Origin: Flavobacterium sp. J49
GTDB taxonomy: Bacteria; Bacteroidota; Bacteroidia; Flavobacteriales; Flavobacteriaceae
Length of the DNA: 64,000 nucleotides
Assembly: GCF_011742145.1 (NCBI RefSeq)
Contig: NZ_JAAQQU010000104.1
Span: forward strand, 329,938-393,937
Direction of reading: 5' to 3'
The notes beneath the pieces are model-generated. The model saw nothing but the letters and a program-made list of their open reading frames with translations, ran no database searches and was not told where the DNA came from. The position numbers were made by a program, and so were the translations under genes. Below, piece after piece: positions 34,796-43,742 of the stretch. Position 1 is the first letter of the stretch, and the number at the start of each line of letters is the position of its first letter.

Positions 34796-35227
34796 ATGAA
34801 AATTTCTATCGGAAACGATCACGCCGGACCGGATTACAAAAAAGCCATTGTCGCATTTTTAGAACAAAAAGGATATCAAATTTTTAACCATGGAACCGAC
34901 ACTTTTGACAGTGTAGATTATCCTGATTTTGGTCATCCTGTTGCTGTAGACGTCGAAACTAAAAGAGCCAATTTTGGCATAGTGATTTGCGGTTCCGGAA
35001 ACGGAATAGCCATGTCGGCCAATAAACACCAAGGCATCCGCGCTGCACTTTGTTGGACCAAAGAAATTTCCGCTCTGGCACGCCAACACAACGATGCCAA
35101 TGTTATTAGTATTCCGGCACGATACACTTCTATTCAACAAGCTGTGGAAATGGTAGATACTTTTTTAAATACCGCTTTCGAAGGCGGAAGACATGCCACC
35201 AGAGTGAATAAAATAAGCTGTCTTTAA
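34796..35227 (+). CDS. rpiB: Ribose 5-phosphate isomerase B
   Basis: 143 residues. Interconverts ribose 5-phosphate and ribulose 5-phosphate in the pentose phosphate pathway. The family pattern is complete: GNDHAGPDYKK at the start, catalytic Cys65 in ICGSGNGIAM, His98 in LARQHNDANV and the phosphate-binding CWTKEISAL/PARYTS block. First gene after the gene-free region and first of a plus-strand series; the next gene starts 5 bp later. Confidence 0.95.
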   Translation: MKISIGNDHAGPDYKKAIVAFLEQKGYQIFNHGTDTFDSVDYPDFGHPVAVDVETKRANFGIVICGSGNGIAMSANKHQGIRAALCWTKEISALARQHNDANVISIPARYTSIQQAVEMVDTFLNTAFEGGRHATRVNKISCL

Positions 35228-35232
35228 AAACT

Positions 35233-35565
35233 ATGATAGCCGACTTAAAAACTTTTAAAGAGGTTAATGCTGTCAGCAGGAAAGTGGCACTTTTTTCCTT
35301 TTTAACAGGAACGATGATTTTGGCACTTTATTTTTTCTCCCATTATCATGGGGTAATTTATTTTGGCTTGTTTTTTATCACCGTTGCTTTTATCGGCAAT
35401 AGTTTTTTTACGGTTCTTTTAATGAATTATTTTATCAAAGAAAAAGTACATAGAAGAGCTATACTGTTTTCTCTTTTTTTAATTTTTTTAAATGTACCGA
35501 TTGGATTTTTTTACCTTGATTTAGGATTTGAGATTTACAATCATATAGAGATAATTAATGAGTGA
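35233..35565 (+). CDS. Hypothetical membrane protein
   Basis: 110 residues with about three membrane helices (19-37, 42-66, 76-95). The middle contains ITVAFIGNSFFTVLLMNYFIKEKVHRRAI. I do not recognise the family. Its last 8 bp overlap the CDF transporter gene and it begins 5 bp after rpiB, so it belongs to an rpiB - membrane protein - CDF - nnrD operon. It may assist the transporter, but that is only positional inference. Confidence 0.75.
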   Translation: MIADLKTFKEVNAVSRKVALFSFLTGTMILALYFFSHYHGVIYFGLFFITVAFIGNSFFTVLLMNYFIKEKVHRRAILFSLFLIFLNVPIGFFYLDLGFEIYNHIEIINE

Positions 35566-36460
35566 AATACACATCCATAAACATGAAGTACAAGGGAAAA
35601 ACTTAGTCCTTTCCATAATCCTGAATTTGATTATTACCATTGCTCAGGTAATAGGCGGTATCATTTCCGGGAGTTTGGCGCTAATTTCTGATGCCCTGCA
35701 CAATTTTTCCGATGTACTTTCTTTGGTTTTCAGCTGGATTGCCCATAAACTTTCCCGAAGAAAAGCATCTTTGGAACACACTTTTGGCTACAAAAGAGCG
35801 GAATTAATTGCCGCTTTTGTCAACGCTTCTACCTTAGTGATTGTCGCTTTTATATTGATTTATGGTGCTGTAGAAAGATTTTTTAATCCGCATCCTATTC
35901 AATCCGGATTGGTAATTTGGCTGGCACTTTTAGGAATAGTGGTTAATGGTCTTTCGGTTATTTTTCTACGAAAAGATGCAGAGCACAATATCAATATGAA
36001 ATCCGCTTATTTGCATTTACTGACGGATATGATGGCTTCTGTAGCGGTTTTGGTAGGTGGTTTGTTGATGAAATTTTACGGTTGGTTTTGGGTCGATAGT
36101 GTGATGACAATTGCTATTGCACTCTATTTAATTGTAGTTGGAGCCAAATTATTAATCACTTCCACCAAAATGCTGATGCTGTTCACACCCGATTTTATTG
36201 ACATCAAAGAACTGGTTCGCGAAGTACATAAAATCCCGGGAGTTAATAAACTGCATCACATTCACGTTTGGCATCTCAATGACGAAGAATTACATCTTGA
36301 AGCCCATTTGGATTGCTCCGAAGATATTAAAATGAGCGAATTCAATGTATTATTACATGAGGTAGAACAGGTTTTATTTCTTAAATTTAACATCAATCAC
36401 ATCAACATTCAACCCGAATTCAGAAAAGCCGATCCTAAAGATTTTATAGTTCAGGACTAA
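35558..36460 (+). CDS. Cation diffusion facilitator (CDF) transporter
   Basis: 300 residues, six membrane helices and a cytoplasmic C-terminal domain. The metal site residues are visible: SDALHNFSD in helix 2 (Asp, His, Asp) and HLLTDMM in helix 5 (His, Asp), an arrangement common in Zn transporters. The C-terminal domain contains HHIHVWHLNDEELHLEAHLD. A His-rich N-terminus (EIHIHKHEVQGK) is typical of zinc exporters. Likely extrudes Zn2+ or a similar divalent cation using the proton gradient. Followed 1 bp later by nnrD. Confidence 0.93.
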   Translation: MSEIHIHKHEVQGKNLVLSIILNLIITIAQVIGGIISGSLALISDALHNFSDVLSLVFSWIAHKLSRRKASLEHTFGYKRAELIAAFVNASTLVIVAFILIYGAVERFFNPHPIQSGLVIWLALLGIVVNGLSVIFLRKDAEHNINMKSAYLHLLTDMMASVAVLVGGLLMKFYGWFWVDSVMTIAIALYLIVVGAKLLITSTKMLMLFTPDFIDIKELVREVHKIPGVNKLHHIHVWHLNDEELHLEAHLDCSEDIKMSEFNVLLHEVEQVLFLKFNINHINIQPEFRKADPKDFIVQD

Positions 36461-36461
36461 T

Positions 36462-37295
36462 ATGACAACACTTGATTTAAACAATATTCAGAGCATTTTT
36501 AAAAAGCGGTTGTCCGGCTCTCACAAAGGCAACCATGGTCATGCTTTGATAATAGCCGGAGGAAAAGCCAAAATGGGTGCGGCAATTATCGCCGCAAAAT
36601 CGGCGCTTCGCGCCGGTGCCGGTTTGGTTACGGTCAATATTCCCAAAAAAGAGCGCTTGGCCGTTTTTAGTTCGGTTCCCGAGGCTATGATTGAATTTAG
36701 AGAAGAAAACAACAATTGGGAAAAATACAATGCTTTTGCCATTGGACCGGGTTTAGGAACGGATAAACCGGCGGAGAAGAAAATAGAATTTGTAATCGAA
36801 AATGTAAAACAACCAATTGTTTTTGATGCAGACACCTTGAATTTTTTGGCTAAAAAGCAAAATTGGCTCAAAAAACTTCCTCCAAAATCAATCTTAACAC
36901 CACACGAAAAAGAGTTTGACCGATTATTCGGCATTCATTTTTCAGCAGAAAAGAGGCAACAAAAAGCCATTGAAAAAGCCACCGAACTCAATTGCATTAT
37001 TGTCTTAAAAAGCCATAAAACCTTCATCACCGATGGGAAACAAAGCTTTCAAAACACCACCGGGAATTCAGGCTTAGCCAAAGGTGGTTCGGGCGATGCG
37101 TTAACCGGAATGATTACGGCTTTTTTAGCCCAAGGGTATGAACCTGTAAATGCAGCAAATATCGGGGTATACCTTCACGGATTGGCAGCGGATATTACCT
37201 TGGAAACCCAAAGCGAAGAAAGCATGCTCATTACCGATGTGATTGAAAATCTCGGGAAAGCTTTCCAAAAAATTCGGCTAAAAAAAGGAAATTAA
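36462..37295 (+). CDS. nnrD: ADP-dependent NAD(P)H-hydrate dehydratase (repair enzyme)
   Basis: 277 residues, the YjeF C-terminal (carbohydrate kinase-like) domain only. It dehydrates damaged S-NADHX/NADPHX back to NAD(P)H using ADP. Diagnostic blocks: GSHKGNHGHALIIAGG near the start, FDADTLNFLA, LTPHEKEFDRLFG and the active-site GNSGLAKGGSGDALTGMI near the C-terminus. In many bacteria this domain is fused to the NnrE epimerase; here no epimerase domain precedes it. Last gene of the operon beginning at rpiB; its final 4 bp overlap the convergent small membrane-protein gene. Confidence 0.93.
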   Translation: MTTLDLNNIQSIFKKRLSGSHKGNHGHALIIAGGKAKMGAAIIAAKSALRAGAGLVTVNIPKKERLAVFSSVPEAMIEFREENNNWEKYNAFAIGPGLGTDKPAEKKIEFVIENVKQPIVFDADTLNFLAKKQNWLKKLPPKSILTPHEKEFDRLFGIHFSAEKRQQKAIEKATELNCIIVLKSHKTFITDGKQSFQNTTGNSGLAKGGSGDALTGMITAFLAQGYEPVNAANIGVYLHGLAADITLETQSEESMLITDVIENLGKAFQKIRLKKGN

Positions 37296-37567
37296 CCATG
37301 AAGGGCTTTCCAAAACAGGACAAAACTTACCACAATAAAAACGAAAACCGGAATTCCGGCGAAGAGGTTAAAATTTCGTTTCATTATCAAGGACTTTTTA
37401 TGGAAAAAGTAACTTTCGCACAACAAAAAAACCGACCAAAAAAATAAACCTGTGTAAATACTCAAAGCATAGGCAAGATAAAACTCTTCAAAATCGAGGA
37501 AGAAAATAATACTTACCAAACAAAGTACAATCAATAATAGAATCCGCAGAAAAAAATATTTTATCAT
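37292..37567 (-). CDS. Small hypothetical membrane protein
   Basis: 91 residues from the ATG at 37567 (MIKYFFLRILLLIVLC); a 107-residue frame from 37615 would overlap the start of tex. Three hydrophobic helices with a YTGLFFWSVFLLCESYFFHKK segment between the second and third. No family recognised. It is the only minus-strand gene among neighbours that all read right, with its start 28 bp from the divergent tex start. Codon use and hydrophobic periodicity look real, but this is the weakest of the small genes here. Confidence 0.6.
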   Translation of the reverse strand: MIKYFFLRILLLIVLCLVSIIFFLDFEEFYLAYALSIYTGLFFWSVFLLCESYFFHKKSLIMKRNFNLFAGIPVFVFIVVSFVLFWKALHG

Positions 37568-37595
37568 TGCAGGAGATTTAGCCAAATATACAAAA

Positions 37596-39719
37596 ATGAC
37601 TAACATACAATTCATTCAAAACCAAGTTACGGCTGCGCCCAAAAGCATTGAAGCCACTTTAAAACTATTATCCGAAGATTGCACAATCCCTTTTATTTCT
37701 CGTTACCGAAAAGACCAAACCGGAAACTTGGATGAAGTAGTCATTGAAAACATTGCCAAACTTTCCAAACAATTTGACGAAATCCAGAAACGAAAAGACA
37801 GCGTTTTAAAAGCCATTGAGGAACAAGGACAACTGACTTCGGAACTAAAAAGCAAAATCGAAAACAGTTTCGATTTGCAGGAAATAGAAGATTTGTATTT
37901 GCCTTTTAAAAAGAAGAAAAAAACCCGTGCCGATGTCGCTAGAGAAAACGGGTTGGAGCCATTGGCTAAAATTATCATGGCACAAAATAGCGATGATATT
38001 GAGTTTATCGCCTCTAAATATTTGAATGGCAAAGTACCAAATGAAGACGAGGCTTTACAAGGTGCGCGCGACATTATAGCCGAATGGATCAACGAAAACA
38101 TCTACATCCGAAAAAATTTACGTCGAATGTTTCAGCGTAAAGCAATGGTTGAAACCAAAGTGGTCAAAACTAAAAAAGACGACGAAGCGGCACAAAAATT
38201 CTCCCAATATTTTGATTGGGCCGAACCGATTTCCAAAGCGCCATCGCATCGATTATTGGCCATGTTGCGCGCCGAAGCCGAAGGTTTTGTCAAATTAAAC
38301 GTTGAAATCGAGAAAGAAGAAGCTATCGAATTTATCGAAAACAATACCATAAAAAACAACAGAGAAACGGCAGACCAATTGCGGTTGGCCATCAAAGACA
38401 GTTACAAAAGATTGTTAGAACCGGCGATTTCCAACGAAACACTGCAAGAAGCCAAAGCCAAAGCCGATGCCAAAGCGATTGAAGTGTTTGCCGGGAATTT
38501 GGGCCAGCTTTTGTTAGCGCCGCCATTAGGTGAAAAGCGAATTTTAGCCATCGATCCGGGTTACCGAAGTGGTTGTAAAGCGGTTTGTTTGGATGAAAAA
38601 GGAGATTTGTTATACAACGAAACTATTTATCCGCACCAACCGCAAAACGAAACTGCGATGGCGATCAAAAAAATCAAATCGATGGTCAATGCCTACAACA
38701 TTGAAGCGATTTCCATCGGTAACGGAACGGCAAGTCGCGAAACCGAATTCTTTATCAAAAAGATTGCTTTCGATAAACCGGTACAAGTTTTTGTGGTTTC
38801 CGAAGCCGGAGCATCGGTGTATTCTGCAAGCAAAATTGCTAGAGATGAATTTCCAAATTTTGACGTAACGGTTCGTGGTTCGGTTTCCATAGGAAGAAGA
38901 CTTTCCGATCCGCTGGCCGAATTGGTAAAAATTGATGCCAAATCAATCGGCGTTGGACAATACCAACATGATGTTGATCAAACTAAACTTAAAGAAGAAT
39001 TGGATACGGTCGTAGTTCGTTGCGTGAATTCTGTCGGTATTAACATCAATACGGCGAGTAAATCATTACTGAGCTATGTCTCCGGAATTGGCGAAAAAAT
39101 GGCAGAAAACATCGTCGCTTTCCGCAGTGAAAATGGTCCTTTTGAAGACAGAAAGCAACTCAAGAAAGTCCCAAGATTGGGTGATAAAGCTTACCAACAA
39201 GCCGCCGCGTTTATCCGAATCAAAGATGGAAAAAATCCACTAGATAATTCAGCCGTACATCCGGAAGCTTACCCAATAGTAGAAAAAATGGCGAAAGATT
39301 TAGGCTTAAAAACTGCGGAATTGATTGGCAAAAAAGACAAAATCAGTTTGATAAAACCTGAAACTTATGTCACTTCCGAAATTGGAATTTTGGGCATCAA
39401 AGACATTTTAAAAGAGCTCGAAAAGCCCGGACTCGATCCAAGAAAAGCGGCGAAAGTTTTCGAATTTGATGCCAATGTCAAAACCATAAAAGACGTTCGC
39501 TCGGGAATGATATTACCGGGAATTGTCAATAATATTACAGCTTTCGGCTGTTTTGTTGATATCGGAATTAAGGAAAGCGGATTGGTCCACATTTCCCAAC
39601 TCAAAGAAGGGTTTGTTTCCGATGTGAATGAAGTGGTTAAATTACACCAACACGTTCAGGTAAAAGTTGTTGAAGTTGATGAAGAGCGAAAACGCATTCA
39701 GCTGACGATGGTTTTCTAA
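37596..39719 (+). CDS. tex: Tex family RNA-binding transcription accessory protein
   Basis: 707 residues. Domain order of the Tex/YhgF family: N-terminal HTH-like region (ISRYRKDQTGNLDEVVIENI), YqgF/RNase H-like domain with AIDPGYRSGCKAVCLD, two helix-hairpin-helix motifs (SYVSGIGEKMAENIVAFR), and a C-terminal S1 RNA-binding domain (about 632-705, GIVNNITAFGCFVDIGIKESGLVHIS). In other bacteria Tex affects transcription and stress tolerance. It lies between a divergent small gene and a shared terminator with tatA. Confidence 0.96.
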   Translation: MTNIQFIQNQVTAAPKSIEATLKLLSEDCTIPFISRYRKDQTGNLDEVVIENIAKLSKQFDEIQKRKDSVLKAIEEQGQLTSELKSKIENSFDLQEIEDLYLPFKKKKKTRADVARENGLEPLAKIIMAQNSDDIEFIASKYLNGKVPNEDEALQGARDIIAEWINENIYIRKNLRRMFQRKAMVETKVVKTKKDDEAAQKFSQYFDWAEPISKAPSHRLLAMLRAEAEGFVKLNVEIEKEEAIEFIENNTIKNNRETADQLRLAIKDSYKRLLEPAISNETLQEAKAKADAKAIEVFAGNLGQLLLAPPLGEKRILAIDPGYRSGCKAVCLDEKGDLLYNETIYPHQPQNETAMAIKKIKSMVNAYNIEAISIGNGTASRETEFFIKKIAFDKPVQVFVVSEAGASVYSASKIARDEFPNFDVTVRGSVSIGRRLSDPLAELVKIDAKSIGVGQYQHDVDQTKLKEELDTVVVRCVNSVGININTASKSLLSYVSGIGEKMAENIVAFRSENGPFEDRKQLKKVPRLGDKAYQQAAAFIRIKDGKNPLDNSAVHPEAYPIVEKMAKDLGLKTAELIGKKDKISLIKPETYVTSEIGILGIKDILKELEKPGLDPRKAAKVFEFDANVKTIKDVRSGMILPGIVNNITAFGCFVDIGIKESGLVHISQLKEGFVSDVNEVVKLHQHVQVKVVEVDEERKRIQLTMVF

Positions 39720-39723
39720 AAAT

Positions 39724-39791
39724 AAAAAATCCCAAACACCGATTAATTGTCGGAATTTGGGATTTTTACTATTGCTCCCGAAGCTTCGGGA
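39724..39791. terminator. Double hairpin terminator between tex and tatA
   Basis: First hairpin: AAATCCCAAA (39728-39737) with TTTGGGATTT (39756-39765), flanked by A and T runs, serving both directions. Second: the palindrome TCCCGAAGCTTCGGGA at 39776-39791, closer to tatA. Such CCCGAAGCTTCGGG palindromes recur in flavobacterial intergenic DNA as I remember it, but I cannot confirm that here. Confidence 0.75.
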
Positions 39792-39800
39792 TAAAAGAGT

Positions 39801-40001
39801 TTACTCCTTAGTAGAATCCTCTTCTTTTTTAGGCTCTGTTGTATCGTCTTTAGCCGCTTTTTTGAATTCTTTCACTCCGCTACCCAAACCTTTCATCAGT
39901 TCCGGAATCTTTTTACCTCCAAAAAGTAATAAAATAACAGCCAAAACCAAAAGAATTTGAGGCATTCCAAATTCGCCTAAGAATATTGTTAAAAAGTTCA
40001 T
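39801..40001 (-). CDS. tatA: Sec-independent translocase subunit TatA
   Basis: 66 residues. TatA/E signature: short N-terminus, one membrane helix ([31 protein letters not shown]), an amphipathic helix ([10 protein letters not shown]) and a charged Lys/Glu tail. With TatC it moves folded proteins across the inner membrane. tatC is not in the window. It is on the minus strand, ending at the terminator shared with tex, and its start is 140 bp from the divergent M23 peptidase start. Confidence 0.93.
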   Translation of the reverse strand: MNFLTIFLGEFGMPQILLVLAVILLLFGGKKIPELMKGLGSGVKEFKKAAKDDTTEPKKEEDSTKE

Positions 40002-40115
40002 GATTTCTGAAATTAGATTTAATATTTGGCAAATGTAGAAAATAAATTAATAGCTGGTTACGTTTTAGCGCTAAAGAACGTTAAACATTATGAATTCTTA
40101 AGCAGATTTAATTTC

Positions 40116-40123
40116 TATATTTG
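40116..40123 (+). promoter_or_regulatory. Promoter -7 box for the M23 peptidase operon
   Basis: TATATTTG, an exact TAnnTTTG match, 18 bp upstream of the ATG at 40142. Confidence 0.65.
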
Positions 40124-40141
40124 TGGTATAATCAAATACCA

Positions 40142-41011
40142 ATGTCCGAAAAACGGCTTAAGCGTAAAATCATCAAGAAAAAATTATTCACGAAAAACCG
40201 GTTGGTTATCCTGAATGAAGAAACCTTTGAAGAAGTCTTTTCTTTGCGTTTGACGTTGATGAATGTCTTTGTAGTAGCCACAATCGGTGCTTTGTTGATT
40301 ATTTTTATCACCACTTACATCATTGCTTTTACACCTCTTCGCGAATATATTCCGGGTTATGCTTCTACCAAATTAAAAAGAGACGCAACAGAATTAGCCC
40401 TAAAATCCGATTCCTTAAGCAACGCCTTAAAGAAAAATGAAGCTTACATTGCATCTATTAAAAAGATTTTGACGGGTGATTTGGATTATGCCAAATTCAG
40501 TAAAGATTCTATTACCGCCACCAATATTGAAACGATATCTGAAGAAAATTTACAACCCACAGAAGCCGATTTATTGCTAAGAGAACAAGTGGCTCGAGAG
40601 GACAAATACAATCTTTTTGAAAAAGCCAAACCTAAGGTGAGTGTAGTGTTTTTTCCACCGGCAAAAGGAATGATTACCGAGAAGTTTAACCCCAAAGAAA
40701 AGCATTATGCCGTTGATGTGGCTTTGGCCAAAAACACACCAATAAAAGCCGTTTTGGCCGGAACCGTCATTTTTGCTGATTGGACACCAAGCACAGGAAA
40801 CGTAGTAATCATAAGACATAATAACGGTTTTATTTCAGTTTATAAACACGCCGCTTCTTTAACTAAAGAACAAGGCAATGATGTAAGAACCGGTGAGGTT
40901 ATAGCCTTAGCAGGTTCAACCGGACAAGAATCAACCGGAGTGCATTTGCATTTTGAACTGTGGAAAGACGGTTACCCAATTGACCCAACGATTTTTATAG
41001 CCTTTGAATAA
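40142..41011 (+). CDS. M23 family (LytM-type) peptidoglycan endopeptidase, membrane-anchored
   Basis: 289 residues from the ATG at 40142; the longer frame starts inside the promoter box. One membrane helix (about 37-62), a coiled region, then the LytM domain with zinc ligands His188 and Asp192 (HYAVD) and His268/His270 (VHLHFELW). All metal and catalytic residues are present, so it should be an active hydrolase or a LytM regulator. Likely functions at the septum or lateral wall. The SdpI-family gene begins 1 bp after its stop. Confidence 0.95.
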   Translation: MSEKRLKRKIIKKKLFTKNRLVILNEETFEEVFSLRLTLMNVFVVATIGALLIIFITTYIIAFTPLREYIPGYASTKLKRDATELALKSDSLSNALKKNEAYIASIKKILTGDLDYAKFSKDSITATNIETISEENLQPTEADLLLREQVAREDKYNLFEKAKPKVSVVFFPPAKGMITEKFNPKEKHYAVDVALAKNTPIKAVLAGTVIFADWTPSTGNVVIIRHNNGFISVYKHAASLTKEQGNDVRTGEVIALAGSTGQESTGVHLHFELWKDGYPIDPTIFIAFE

Positions 41012-41012
41012 T

Positions 41013-41381
41013 ATGGAAGAAACATTAATTTACTTTATAGAAAACACTTTGTTTATTTCCTTTTTAGTGGGATTCATTTTTTTGATTACGGCTTTAATCA
41101 CTTTGAAATTTCCACCCAAGAAAATCAATTATTTATACGGTTATCGAACGACAGCTTCTATGAAAAACCAAGAAGTTTGGGATTTTGCCCAAAGGTATTC
41201 AGGAATAAAAATGATTCAAGCGGGTTTGTTTTTAATGCTTATTTCCTTTGTCAATGTATTTTTAAACCCACAAGATGAATTTTTGCAAATAGTTTTTGGA
41301 ATTGTATTCATAACAGCCGCCGTTATTTACTTATTTATTTCGACTGAAAAAGCCATTAGAAAGAATTTTCCAAACGTTTAA
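41013..41381 (+). CDS. SdpI-family membrane protein
   Basis: 122 residues from the ATG at 41013; a TTG nine bases earlier would overlap the gene before. Three membrane helices. The motif NYLYGYRTTASMKNQEVWDFAQRYSGIKM is the SdpI signature (YGYRT, then Asn-x-x-x-Trp-x-x-Ala). B. subtilis SdpI confers immunity to a toxin, but the family is broad and the role here is unknown. It lies 1 bp after the M23 peptidase and 2 bp before the GH3 gene, so all three are probably one transcript. Confidence 0.85.
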   Translation: MEETLIYFIENTLFISFLVGFIFLITALITLKFPPKKINYLYGYRTTASMKNQEVWDFAQRYSGIKMIQAGLFLMLISFVNVFLNPQDEFLQIVFGIVFITAAVIYLFISTEKAIRKNFPNV

Positions 41382-41383
41382 TC

Positions 41384-42871
41384 ATGTCTATAAAATCAAT
41401 AGCCGCCAAATTATTAGCCAAAAAAGTCCATAAAAAAGTCCAAGCTTGGGCTTCAAAACCTGTGGAAACCCAACAAAAAGTCTTAGAGGGTTTAATTGGC
41501 AAAGCCAAATTTACGGTCTTTGGCAACGACCATGATTTTGCCAACATCAAAACCTTTCAAGACTTTGCGGCCAGAGTGCCTATAAGAGATTACGAGGAAT
41601 TGCGACCTTATGTAGACCAAGTGGTGAAAGGCGAAGAAAACATACTTTGGAAAGGCAAACCCATTTATTTTGCCAAAACATCCGGAACAACTTCCGGGGC
41701 AAAATACATTCCGCTCACTAAAGAATCCATGCCGTTTCATATTCAAGCCGCGCGAAACGCCATTTTAAGTTACATACACGAAACCGGGAAAGCTGATTTC
41801 GTTGACGGTAAAATGATTTTCCTGCAAGGCAGCCCAATTTTAGAAGAAAAAAACGGCATCAAACTCGGAAGGCTTTCCGGGATTGTAGCGCATTTTGTGC
41901 CAAAATATCTCCAAAAAAACCGCATGCCAAGCTGGGAAACCAATTGTATCGAAGATTGGGAAACCAAAGTAGATGCGATTGTAGAGGAAACGTTTAACGA
42001 AAACATGACGGTGATTTCAGGGATTCCTTCTTGGGTGCAAATGTATTTTGAAAAGCTTCAGCAAAAAGGAGGAAAACCCGTAGGCGATATTTTCAAGAAC
42101 TTCAATTTGTTTATTTACGGCGGCGTCAATTACGAACCGTATCGTGCCAAATTTGAAAACCTAATCGGGAGAAAAGTAGATTCTATCGAATTGTTTCCGG
42201 CGTCAGAAGGTTTTTTTGCGTACCAGGATTCCCAAAAAGAAAAGGGCATGTTGTTGTTGTTGAATTCGGGTATTTTCTACGAATTTGTCAAAGCCGATGA
42301 ATTTTTCACCGAAAAACCTAGACGATATACCATAGGTGAAGTCGAATTAGGCATCAATTACGTTTTAATCATTTCCACCAATGCCGGATTGTGGGCTTAT
42401 AACATCGGCGACACGGTTCAGTTTACCTGTTTGAAACCATATCGCGTCATCGTTTCCGGAAGGATTAAACATTATATTTCGGCTTTTGGCGAACATGTGA
42501 TTGGCAAGGAAGTCGAAAGCGCTTTACAAGAAGCCATGCAAGGAACAACTGTTCGGGTGAATGAATTTACCGTCGCACCACAAATCACGCCAAGCGAAGG
42601 ATTGCCTTACCACGAATGGTTTATCGAGTTTGAAAATGAACCTGATAATTTAGAAGATTTTGCGTTGAGAATTGACCAAGCCATGCGCCAACAAAACACC
42701 TATTACGACGATTTGATTGTGGGTAATGTGTTGCGAACGCTTGTCATTACCAAAGTCGCCCAAAACGGCTTTCAAGACTATATGAAATCCATCGGGAAAC
42801 TCGGCGGACAAAACAAATTACCAAGATTGGCCAATGATAGAAAAATAGCGGATTTTTTTAGTAGAAAATAG
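41384..42871 (+). CDS. GH3-family acyl-acid-amido synthetase-like protein
   Basis: 495 residues, full length for the GH3 family known from plant auxin and jasmonate conjugation. The adenylate-forming phosphate loop is KTSGTTSGAKYIPLT (about 102-116), followed by YGGVNYEPYRAKFENLIG, LFPASEGFFAYQD and YNIGDTVQFTCLKPYRV, the blocks that hold the acyl adenylate. In bacteria the acid and amino acid substrates are usually unknown. The gene is 2 bp after the SdpI gene, and the next gene starts 7 bp later. Nothing else in the cluster suggests a substrate. Confidence 0.93.
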   Translation: MSIKSIAAKLLAKKVHKKVQAWASKPVETQQKVLEGLIGKAKFTVFGNDHDFANIKTFQDFAARVPIRDYEELRPYVDQVVKGEENILWKGKPIYFAKTSGTTSGAKYIPLTKESMPFHIQAARNAILSYIHETGKADFVDGKMIFLQGSPILEEKNGIKLGRLSGIVAHFVPKYLQKNRMPSWETNCIEDWETKVDAIVEETFNENMTVISGIPSWVQMYFEKLQQKGGKPVGDIFKNFNLFIYGGVNYEPYRAKFENLIGRKVDSIELFPASEGFFAYQDSQKEKGMLLLLNSGIFYEFVKADEFFTEKPRRYTIGEVELGINYVLIISTNAGLWAYNIGDTVQFTCLKPYRVIVSGRIKHYISAFGEHVIGKEVESALQEAMQGTTVRVNEFTVAPQITPSEGLPYHEWFIEFENEPDNLEDFALRIDQAMRQQNTYYDDLIVGNVLRTLVITKVAQNGFQDYMKSIGKLGGQNKLPRLANDRKIADFFSRK

Positions 42872-42878
42872 AAGAAAG

Positions 42879-43742
42879 ATGCAAGAAAAAAGACTTTTCC
42901 TTTGGTTGATTTTACTGTGTTTTTCTGCAAATGCTCAAATCAAGGGTATCGTTGTTGACGAAAAAGACAAACCAATTCCGTATGTGAATATTTGGGTGGA
43001 AAATGAAAATATCGGAACAACGGCAGAAGAAGACGGTACTTTTTCATTACTGTTAAAAGAAACAAAAAACCTCGTTTTTTCGGCCTTAGGCTTTGAAACT
43101 AAAATTATTTTATCCACAAATCTCACCGTAGTCGTATTGCATTCAAAAGCTTTAGAACTTAATGAAGTTGTTGTTGAAAGAAAAAAAGAGACAAGTGAAA
43201 TAGTGATTGGGGATTTTTCGGGTATAAAATTAAATTCGGGCGTTACCAATACTGGACAAGAGAATGTTCATGTTTGGGCAAAATTTATAAAATCTAATGA
43301 AAGAATAAAAGAACATCCTTTTATTAAGTCAATCGAATTTGTTACCGGTTCGAGACTAAAAAATGTTTTATTGAGAATTAGGATTTTCAAGGTGAATAAA
43401 GAAGGATTCCCTACGGAAGATGAGGTAGAAGAAGACATTTTGGTATCTATAAAAAAAGGGAAAAATAATAATATTGTAGATTTAACAAAATACAACATTA
43501 AAATTCCCGAAGAAGGAATAATAGTAGGTTTTGAATATCTAAAATTAGAACAAAACAAATATGAGTATAGTTATACCGTAAAAGGGGAAAAAGGAAGTCA
43601 AAAAGGATATGCTTATGAACCATCTATCAAAGGTTTTTTTCCGGGAAGTGAATCACTTTTACTACTCAACCGTGACGGAAGTCCTCGTTCAATAAGATAT
43701 GGAAACGTAGAAATTGCCTTAAAAATGAAACTCTCAAACTAA
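42879..43742 (+). CDS. CarboxypepD_reg-like secreted protein (paralogue 1)
   Basis: 287 residues. Signal peptide (MQEKRLFLWLILLCFSANAQ), then a CarboxypepD_reg-like beta-sandwich (about 21-95) containing IPYVNIWVENENIGTT, as in the N-terminal plug extension of TonB-dependent receptors, but no receptor follows. A second, less familiar domain (about 110-285) contains RIRIFKVNKEGFP, ISIKKG-like and PEEGIIVGFEYLKLEQNK. First of three head-to-tail paralogues; the second starts directly after its stop codon. Function unknown; likely surface or periplasmic. Confidence 0.85.
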   Translation: MQEKRLFLWLILLCFSANAQIKGIVVDEKDKPIPYVNIWVENENIGTTAEEDGTFSLLLKETKNLVFSALGFETKIILSTNLTVVVLHSKALELNEVVVERKKETSEIVIGDFSGIKLNSGVTNTGQENVHVWAKFIKSNERIKEHPFIKSIEFVTGSRLKNVLLRIRIFKVNKEGFPTEDEVEEDILVSIKKGKNNNIVDLTKYNIKIPEEGIIVGFEYLKLEQNKYEYSYTVKGEKGSQKGYAYEPSIKGFFPGSESLLLLNRDGSPRSIRYGNVEIALKMKLSN

